In this document: positions 19,818 to 25,102 of the stretch, one piece after another
Numbering within the stretch: position 1 is the stretch's first letter
How the letters are laid out: each line of letters begins with the position of its first letter
DNA from: a virus
IMG/VR virus record: IMGVR_UViG_3300048837_000333
Span: 1 to 25,102 of that record
Direction: 5' to 3' (one strand)
DNA length: 25,102 nucleotides
Notes under the pieces: generated by a model
Told to the model about the DNA's origin: nothing
Database searches by the model: none
What the model saw: only the letters and a program-made list of their open reading frames with translations
Position numbers and translations under genes: made by a program

Positions 19818-19846
19818 TTGCGCGAGGGGTACACTTGTGCTATAAT
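19818..19846 (+). promoter_or_regulatory. Sigma70-type extended -10 promoter for the SSB-like operon
   Basis: TTGCGC (19818-19823), a 17-base spacer and TGCTATAAT ending at 19846 (extended -10) predict a start near 19853. The leader to the ATG at 19867 is only about 14 bases. It contains a GTGGGAAAG ribosome-binding site. Confidence 0.75.
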
Positions 19847-19866
19847 ATATTTTGTAGTGGGAAAGT

Positions 19867-20238
19867 ATGACTTTATTCTTTGACTTAAAGGAAATAGACA
19901 AAGACTGCACAGGAGATCCTGTAAAAACGTTAGAATTATTCCACTACTTAATTACTAAGAAACCTGTTAGGAAAGGCTGGAAAATACCCAGTAAAAATTA
20001 TATTGGTAGTAGTTTTTTACTTAACCCAAAGAATCTACTAGGCGCAGTAAAACAAGTAGATATACTATTTATTATACAGTACATTAAAGCAGCAGCTTTA
20101 AGAGACTATACTTTGTACAAACTGTACGGAATTAAATACTTACCACTATCTTACTACCCGGATATAAATTTAACTAGTATTAAACACAACCCTTTAATAA
20201 CTATTAAAGATAATAATCTAATCTTTAAATTTGAATAA
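19867..20238 (+). CDS. Hypothetical protein, 123 aa
   Basis: The product (MTLFFDLKEIDKDCTGDPVK...) is basic, with helices TLELFHYLITKKPVRKGWKI and VKQVDILFIIQYIKAAALRD and a strand-rich C-terminus ending NNLIFKFE. No family is recognised. It has its own promoter and stands directly before the SSB-like gene, 11 bases apart. It is AT-rich compared with that gene. Confidence 0.8.
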   Translation: MTLFFDLKEIDKDCTGDPVKTLELFHYLITKKPVRKGWKIPSKNYIGSSFLLNPKNLLGAVKQVDILFIIQYIKAAALRDYTLYKLYGIKYLPLSYYPDINLTSIKHNPLITIKDNNLIFKFE

Positions 20239-20249
20239 ACAAGGAAATC

Positions 20250-20900
20250 ATGGCTAAATCATTTAGTGACACCAAAGGCAAAGCAGCTAAAAACAGTGTT
20301 GACGCTTACAAATATGTTGACGGCGAAAACATTGTACGCATGTTCGGTGGAGTTCTCCCCCGTTACATGTACTGGATTAAATCATCTCAGGGTACCGATC
20401 TGCCGGTAGAGAGTCTTGCATTTAATCGCGATAAAGAGAAGTTCGATAACATTGAGTACGATCACGTTCCAGATTACTTTCCAGGAGCAAAATGCCAGTG
20501 GTCGTACAGCATCAACTGTATCGACATTAAGGACGGCGGAAAGGTTAAGGTCCTCAATCTTAAGAAGAAGCTGTTCGAGCAGATTATGAGCCTAGCAGAA
20601 GATCTAGGCGATCCTACGGATCCAGAAACGGGTTGGGACGCCGTGTTTCGGCGAGTTCGGACGGGTCCGCTACCGTTTAATGTAGAGTACACCTTACAAC
20701 AGCTACGTTGTAAAACTCGCCCTCTTTCAGAGGCGGAACTCGAAGCCATATCCAAGGATCCTGGTATTGACAGCAAGTACCCACGCCCCACTCCTGATGA
20801 AGTGAAGGCCAATCTGGATAAGCTAACCAAGCCTGTTGAAGACAGTCCGGAAGACGCTGACGAGGCTGACGAGGCTAAGGAAAAGCCCAGCGACCTGTAA
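20250..20900 (+). CDS. Probable single-stranded DNA-binding protein (gp32-like), 216 aa
   Basis: The protein has an OB-fold-like body and a strongly acidic C-terminal tail (residues about 190-216, rich in Asp, Glu and Pro: EDSPEDADEADEAKEKPSDL), the hallmark of phage SSBs. Motifs resembling T4 gp32-type proteins include GKVKVLNLKKKLFEQIM (about 90-110), LGDPTDPETGWDAVFRRV and RTGPLPFNVEYTLQ. It would coat ssDNA during replication and recombination and recruit partners through the tail. AAGGA stands upstream of the ATG. It has higher GC than its neighbours, suggesting strong expression. A strong terminator follows. The family is likely but read by eye; the T5 gene name is not certain. Confidence 0.75.
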   Translation: MAKSFSDTKGKAAKNSVDAYKYVDGENIVRMFGGVLPRYMYWIKSSQGTDLPVESLAFNRDKEKFDNIEYDHVPDYFPGAKCQWSYSINCIDIKDGGKVKVLNLKKKLFEQIMSLAEDLGDPTDPETGWDAVFRRVRTGPLPFNVEYTLQQLRCKTRPLSEAELEAISKDPGIDSKYPRPTPDEVKANLDKLTKPVEDSPEDADEADEAKEKPSDL

Positions 20901-20907
20901 ACCAAAT

Positions 20908-20942
20908 AGCCCCCTAGTGGCGTCAGTCCTAGGGGGCTTTTT
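20908..20942 (+). terminator. Strong rho-independent terminator after the SSB-like gene
   Basis: AGCCCCCTAG (20908-20917) pairs with CTAGGGGGCT (20929-20938) over 10 bp and runs into five Ts. It would limit read-through from the highly expressed SSB-like gene into the recombination genes. Confidence 0.95.
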
Positions 20943-20963
20943 GCACTTAACTGAAAGAACATA

Positions 20964-21359
20964 ATGTCGTTAGAGAAATTGGTAAACGAAGCTATACAAG
21001 GCGTATCACCACCAAATAAGCATTTAGAGGAATTTCTTGGCTACTTAGCCTATATCAAATCCTTTAGAACTTTAATCCTCTCAGTACCTAGAAGGTCAGG
21101 GAAGACTTATTTACTAAAACAACTGGCCTCTAAAAAATCTGCACTATTAATAAAAAAATACGGCCCTCCAGAGAGCAGACTAGAGGCTGGGTATAAGTTT
21201 AGAGGCATTAGAAGTCCTTTAAATTTAAAATACAACTATATACTGTTGGACGAATACGTCGACATACCCGATACCCTATGGGAGCTGATATCAGAGCTAA
21301 AATTGTGTGATATGGTAAGCGATGATCTCATTGTTTTAGCCTTAGGTACCAGATACTGA
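20964..21359 (+). CDS. Small P-loop ATPase, 131 aa
   Basis: Walker A is LILSVPRRSGKTYLLKQL (about residues 37-54) and Walker B is YNYILLDEYVDIP (about 91-103). The protein has one compact nucleotide-binding domain and little else. That is short for a helicase or terminase, but its GKT-to-DEY spacing resembles that of terminase-like or AAA-type ATPases. It sits just before SbcD. A two-base gap to the next ATG suggests coupling to the recombination nuclease genes. The role is unknown; a helper or loader for recombination is possible. Confidence 0.75.
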   Translation: MSLEKLVNEAIQGVSPPNKHLEEFLGYLAYIKSFRTLILSVPRRSGKTYLLKQLASKKSALLIKKYGPPESRLEAGYKFRGIRSPLNLKYNYILLDEYVDIPDTLWELISELKLCDMVSDDLIVLALGTRY

Positions 21360-21360
21360 T

Positions 21361-22308
21361 ATGAAAGTTTTATTTACTGCTGATTTACACATAAAGTTAG
21401 GACAGAAAAACGTACCTGTAGAATGGGCAAAAAATCGTTATAGGTTGTTGTTTAAAGAATTAGCTATTCTAAGCAAAAAGGTTGATCTAACAGTATTAGG
21501 CGGAGATATTTTTGATAAGCTGCCTAATATCGAAGAGCTAGAATTATACTTCGAACTAGTAACATGCCTACAATCCGATACAATAATATACTCCGGTAAT
21601 CACGAGGCGGTAAAGAAAAATACTACTTTTCTTACCAATCTGAAATCAGTTACCTCAGCGTTAAATAGTAATGTAGAAATTGTTGATGATTACTTAACGT
21701 ATAAAGGTATAGACTTCTTACCGTATAATAAACTAAAAGACTATCATCCTAGCGACGTAGACTTTACATCAGATATACTATGCACGCATGTACGAGGAGA
21801 AATTCCTCCACATGTAAAGCCAGAAATCCCATTGGAGTTGTTCGACAGATGGAAAACAGTCTTGGCCGGTGATCTGCATAGTTATGAAAACTCCCAAAGA
21901 AATATCCTCTATCCAGGCTCTCCTATTACTACTTCGTTTCATAGAAATAGGGTTGATACTGGTGTTATTATATTCGATACTTCAGATCATACATACGAAT
22001 GGGTAAAACTAGAACTACCTCAGCTCATACGTAGGACGATTAAGGCCGGAGACCCTATGCCTCCAGGGGACTATGATCACGTAGTTTACGAAGTGGAAGG
22101 AGACCTAGCTTCGCTAGCTCAAGTAGAGGATAGCGCTGTTCTAGATAAGAAGGTTTTAAACAGATCCAAAGATACGGCCCTATATCTAGACCCTGACATG
22201 AGTCTTTCCGAAGAAGTGCGAGAGTACCTACTCTATGTACTAAACTTAGAGGAACCTATTGTTGATAAAGTTATAAAAATACTAGATGGATACGTAGACA
22301 ATGAGTAG
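21361..22308 (+). CDS. SbcD/Mre11-type nuclease (T5 D12 / T4 gp47-like), 315 aa
   Basis: This is the nuclease partner of the SbcC ATPase, which processes DNA ends and hairpins. Phosphoesterase motifs appear in order: FTADLHIKLG (residues about 5-14), TVLGGDIFDKLP (about 44-55), IIYSGNHEAV (about 78-87), ILCTHVRGE (about 140) and VLAGDLHSYE (about 168). A capping region follows (NILYPGSPITTSFHRN). The C-terminal 100 residues probably bind SbcC. The length is close to other phage members. It overlaps sbcC by eight bases, as partners often do. Confidence 0.93.
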   Translation: MKVLFTADLHIKLGQKNVPVEWAKNRYRLLFKELAILSKKVDLTVLGGDIFDKLPNIEELELYFELVTCLQSDTIIYSGNHEAVKKNTTFLTNLKSVTSALNSNVEIVDDYLTYKGIDFLPYNKLKDYHPSDVDFTSDILCTHVRGEIPPHVKPEIPLELFDRWKTVLAGDLHSYENSQRNILYPGSPITTSFHRNRVDTGVIIFDTSDHTYEWVKLELPQLIRRTIKAGDPMPPGDYDHVVYEVEGDLASLAQVEDSAVLDKKVLNRSKDTALYLDPDMSLSEEVREYLLYVLNLEEPIVDKVIKILDGYVDNE

Positions 22309-24103
22309 TAATATTAAGTTTAAATCTATGCAATGGGAAAACATATTTTCTTATGGCTCAGACAATAGCATAAATTTTGATAGTGCTAAAGTTACCCAAC
22401 TAATAGGCAAGAATGGCCATGGTAAGAGTAGCATAGCACTAATTCTAGAAGAAGTGTTATTTAATAAGAACTCTAAGGGTATTAAACGTGGAAATATCTT
22501 AAACAGGTATTCAGGAGCGAAAGCTTACAACATTTCTTTAGAGTTTAGTAAGGGTGAAGATACCTATAATATTATTACCAACAGAGGGGCGACTCAGTCT
22601 GTACGACTATTAAAGAATGGCGAAGACATTAGTGCGCATACTTCCACGGGAACATATAAAGCTATAGAAGAAGTCCTTGGTTATGACCATAAGATGTTCT
22701 CTCAGATCGTATACCAGAACAACCCTTTCAGTCTTGAGTTTTTAACTGCTACAGATACGGCACGTAAAAAGTTTCTTATAGATCTATTGAATCTTACTAA
22801 ATATAATAGACTGGCCGATTATTACAAAGAGAGATCAAAAGAAGTTTCCAAGTTGTTGGATGTAGCTAAAATGTCTCTGTCTTCAGTAGACAGTTGGTTA
22901 CATAATCTTAATAAGAATGATCTAAATATTCGCACAGATATTCTAGATGTACCGGAATTAGATTTAAGTATAGATTCTGATATAGTTAATGTACAGCAAC
23001 GTATCGAAAATATAACTAGCATTAATCAGCGTATTAATAAAAACAATACGTATAAGAAAATGTTGGACGCTATAGATCCTCCGGTAGAGATACCTTTGGA
23101 ACTAGATGCAACTGAGTTAAATATACAGTATTCCACTTTACAAGCTGAAGCTAGAAAATTTAACAACGTAATTAAAGGTACCGGACCTATTCTAACCAAA
23201 TGTCCAAGTTGTGGCCAGAACATTGACGCGTCTCACAAAGTGCAGATGTTGGAGGAGGCGAAAATTTCGCTCGCGCCAATTCAGCAAAAATTGCAGGATG
23301 TCGAGAAAAAACTAAAAGAAATTAAAGCACACAATGATAGGATAGGTGTGCTAAAAAATAAGCAGCTAGAATGGGAAAAGCTACACACCCTCTACGACCC
23401 TAGGGTCGAAAAAGTTTTACTGGATCCCGTAGAACTAGAGACACTTCTAAAGCAGTTAAAGGCTGCTAAAACCAGTAATGTAAATGCAATAGATAAGGCT
23501 ACCAAGCACAATAACCTCATTATTGCACACAATACAAAGGTTGAAGTACTGTTAAGTCAAAAATCTGACATGTTGGAAAAACAGTCTAAGTTAAGTGCTG
23601 AAGTTGCTGAATTAACTGAACAGCTAAGTTTGTTACAAATACTCGTGAAGTCCTTCAGTCCTAATGGTCTGGTGGCCTACAAGCTAGAAGTTTTGGTAAA
23701 GGATCTCGAAGATATAGCTAACAAGTATCTGCAAGAAATGAGCTCCGGCAGGTTCCAGCTGTCTTTCCGATTAAATAGTTCAGATAAGCTAGACGTAGTT
23801 ATTACAGATAACGGCACGGATATTGATATACAGGCTTTGAGCAATGGTGAACTAGCGAGGGTTAACGTATCGACGCTGTTAGCTATTCGTAAGCTTATGC
23901 AAGCTATTTCTGATACTAGGACGAATTTACTCATACTGGATGAAACAGTTGAGTCTCTTGATTCGGAAGGCAAAGAAAAGCTTATAGAAATTCTTATAGA
24001 AGAAGAATACCTGAATACTATATTAGTATCGCACGGTTTCTCACATCCTCTTCTAGAGAAATTGCATATAACTAAAAAGAATAACATTTCTAGGATAGAA
24101 TAA
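22301..24103 (+). CDS. SbcC/Rad50-type ATPase (T5 D13 / T4 gp46-like), 600 aa
   Basis: This is the ABC-type SMC-like ATPase subunit that opens DNA ends for the SbcD nuclease. Walker A is LIGKNGHGKSSIAL (about residues 34-47), and a Q-loop region is FSQIVYQNNPFSL. Coiled-coil arms flank the zinc hook CPSCGQ (about residue 304). The ABC signature is ALSNGELARVN (about 515), Walker B is LLILDETVESLD (about 545), and the switch His is in ILVSHGF. The coiled coils are short (about 200 residues in total), as in phage versions compared with bacterial SbcC. Confidence 0.95.
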   Translation: MSSNIKFKSMQWENIFSYGSDNSINFDSAKVTQLIGKNGHGKSSIALILEEVLFNKNSKGIKRGNILNRYSGAKAYNISLEFSKGEDTYNIITNRGATQSVRLLKNGEDISAHTSTGTYKAIEEVLGYDHKMFSQIVYQNNPFSLEFLTATDTARKKFLIDLLNLTKYNRLADYYKERSKEVSKLLDVAKMSLSSVDSWLHNLNKNDLNIRTDILDVPELDLSIDSDIVNVQQRIENITSINQRINKNNTYKKMLDAIDPPVEIPLELDATELNIQYSTLQAEARKFNNVIKGTGPILTKCPSCGQNIDASHKVQMLEEAKISLAPIQQKLQDVEKKLKEIKAHNDRIGVLKNKQLEWEKLHTLYDPRVEKVLLDPVELETLLKQLKAAKTSNVNAIDKATKHNNLIIAHNTKVEVLLSQKSDMLEKQSKLSAEVAELTEQLSLLQILVKSFSPNGLVAYKLEVLVKDLEDIANKYLQEMSSGRFQLSFRLNSSDKLDVVITDNGTDIDIQALSNGELARVNVSTLLAIRKLMQAISDTRTNLLILDETVESLDSEGKEKLIEILIEEEYLNTILVSHGFSHPLLEKLHITKKNNISRIE

Positions 24104-24104
24104 T

Positions 24105-24557
24105 ATGGTGGATGTTAGAGCCAAAGGCACTAAAGCCGAAACAGATATTAAAGCGGTACTCAGAAAACATACGAAGCTTAATTGGGAACGTACTCCAAAC
24201 TCTGGTGCTCTTAACGAAAAGCACGGATTAAAAGGTGACCTTTACATTCCTAATAAAGAAAACTTGTTCTGTGTGGAGTGTAAACACTACGAAGAAGACC
24301 ATTTAACTAGTAAGATATTAAGCGGCAAAAACCCTCAAATACTGGAGTGGTGGAAACAGACATTAAGACAAGCAGATCAAGTAGGTAGAAAACCTCTCTT
24401 GATTTTTAAACATAATCGTAGTAAAATGTTTGTTGCGTACGAAGAAATGCCTATTACTTCTATAGATTTTGTATACCTAAGCGTCGACAGCTATGAGCTA
24501 TATGTATCGCTATTGGAAGAGTGGTTATTAACTGAACAACCCAAATTTGTAAAATAA
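24105..24557 (+). CDS. PD-(D/E)XK nuclease, Hjc-like Holliday-junction resolvase candidate (D14 position), 150 aa
   Basis: The pattern KGTKAETDIKAVLRKH, then RTPNSGALNEKHGLKGDLYI and FCVECKHYEE matches the PD-(D/E)XK fold, with GD followed by ECK as the catalytic core (Asp near residue 44, Glu and Lys near 57-59). Archaeal Hjc and related resolvases have this arrangement with an early Glu in an AExD-type helix. The rest (WWKQTLRQADQVGRKPLLIF) fits the following helix and strand. It starts just after sbcC and its stop overlaps the next ATG. By position it corresponds to T5 D14. Resolvase activity is inferred. Confidence 0.75.
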   Translation: MVDVRAKGTKAETDIKAVLRKHTKLNWERTPNSGALNEKHGLKGDLYIPNKENLFCVECKHYEEDHLTSKILSGKNPQILEWWKQTLRQADQVGRKPLLIFKHNRSKMFVAYEEMPITSIDFVYLSVDSYELYVSLLEEWLLTEQPKFVK

Positions 24558-25102
24558 TGGCAAAAAATATAATGACACCAGTACAGTATGACAAAAATAC
24601 TGTAATGATAGTAGATACACTCAACTTAGCCTTTAGATGGAAACACGCCGGTGCCGTACATTTTGAGCGCGAATTTATTACTACAGTAGAAAGCTTACGC
24701 AAATCATATCAGGCAGAGCATGTTGTAATTACCGCAGATAAAGGCGCATCTAGCTATCGTAGAGAGCTATATCCTGAATACAAAAGCGGTAGAAAAGAAA
24801 AATTTAAAGACCAGACTGAACAGGAGAAGGCCGAGTTCGAGGCCTTCTTTGAAGAATACAATTTAACCCTTGAAGCTCTAGCTAAGAAGTATCCTTTATT
24901 TTTTAGATTTGAAGGTTGTGAGGCTGATGATATTGCTGCATATATTGTAGATAAATTGAAAAAGACAAAAACTATATGGCTTATAAGCTCCGATCGAGAT
25001 TGGGACTTACTTATCACAGCCGGAGTGTCTAGGTTTTCCTACGTTACTAGAAAAGAAGTTACGTTTGAAAATTGGGGTAACCATTATGACTATGACATAG
25101 AT
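24557..25102 (+). CDS. 5'-3' exonuclease / flap endonuclease (T5 D15-like), 3' end beyond window
   Basis: The first 182 residues are present and the frame is open to the window edge. Matches to T5 D15 are clear. VMIVDTLNLAFRWKH holds the first metal-binding Asp (residue about 20). ITADKGASSYRRELYPEYKS has Asp and the basic helix. FEGCEADDIAAYIV carries the EADD acidic cluster, and WLISSDRDWDLLI the DxD pair. The enzyme removes RNA primers and 5' flaps during replication. The start ATG overlaps the previous stop (TAATG). The helix-3-turn-helix (H3TH) region would lie beyond the edge. Confidence 0.95.
   Translation, partial: MAKNIMTPVQYDKNTVMIVDTLNLAFRWKHAGAVHFEREFITTVESLRKSYQAEHVVITADKGASSYRRELYPEYKSGRKEKFKDQTEQEKAEFEAFFEEYNLTLEALAKKYPLFFRFEGCEADDIAAYIVDKLKKTKTIWLISSDRDWDLLITAGVSRFSYVTRKEVTFENWGNHYDYDID

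Noticed and set aside
24562-24569. TATAAT at the start of the flap endonuclease gene as a promoter
   Set aside because: The -35 (TTTGTA, 16-base spacer) is weak and the site lies within coupled genes, so there is too little support.

Overview
The window reads as the early/replication region of a T5-like (Demerecviridae-type) tailed bacteriophage. The evidence is the gene order: a tRNA cluster mixed with tiny genes, then thyX, a PC4-like protein, an NAD+-dependent DNA ligase split into two genes (ligA/ligB), a D5-like DNA-binding protein, a DnaB-type helicase, a primase, a family A DNA polymerase (D9-like), a D10-like helicase, an SSB-like protein, SbcD/SbcC (D12/D13-like), a small nuclease (D14 position) and the 5' part of a D15-like flap endonuclease. 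All genes lie on the + strand. Most are coupled by ATGA or TAATG overlaps. The host cannot be told from the sequence.

Layout. Positions 1-597 hold the 3' part of a GIY-YIG homing endonuclease gene. It is followed by about 350 bases without a gene that fold into many hairpins, including a 17-bp long-range helix. Positions 949-1525 hold a cytosine methyltransferase-like gene whose start is in the wrong frame. Positions 1576-7230 carry eleven tRNA genes: Ser-TGA, Cys-GCA, Gly-GCC, Met/Ile-CAT, Arg-CCT, Val-TAC, Phe-GAA, Asp-GTC, Trp-CCA, His-GTG and Thr-TGT. These alternate with small protein genes, a metallophosphoesterase, thyX, two notable hairpin elements and several sigma70-like promoters. 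Positions 7235-11274 carry HTH proteins, the PC4-like protein, ligA, ligB and the D5-like protein. Positions 11396-19808 carry the helicase-primase-polymerase-helicase block. Positions 19867-25102 carry the SSB-like protein and the recombination nucleases.

The most striking feature is a pair of group I introns. One (15627-16083) interrupts the polymerase gene in its motif B (O-helix) codons. The other (17839-18860) interrupts the D10-like helicase gene inside its Walker A motif. Splice sites can be placed to the base: each 5' exon ends in U, paired as U.G with an internal guide sequence. P10 pairing is present, each intron ends in G, and the joined exons restore textbook motifs (FGILYGSG and ALVGWGKT). 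The two introns share an identical 148-base core block. The helicase intron encodes a LAGLIDADG endonuclease. The polymerase intron keeps only a 25-codon remnant of a similar N-terminus.

Together the genes supply dTMP (ThyX), unwind, prime, copy and seal DNA, protect ssDNA and process recombination intermediates. The tRNAs and a possible peptidyl-tRNA hydrolase-like protein support phage translation. Family assignments come from motifs read by eye; no database search was possible.
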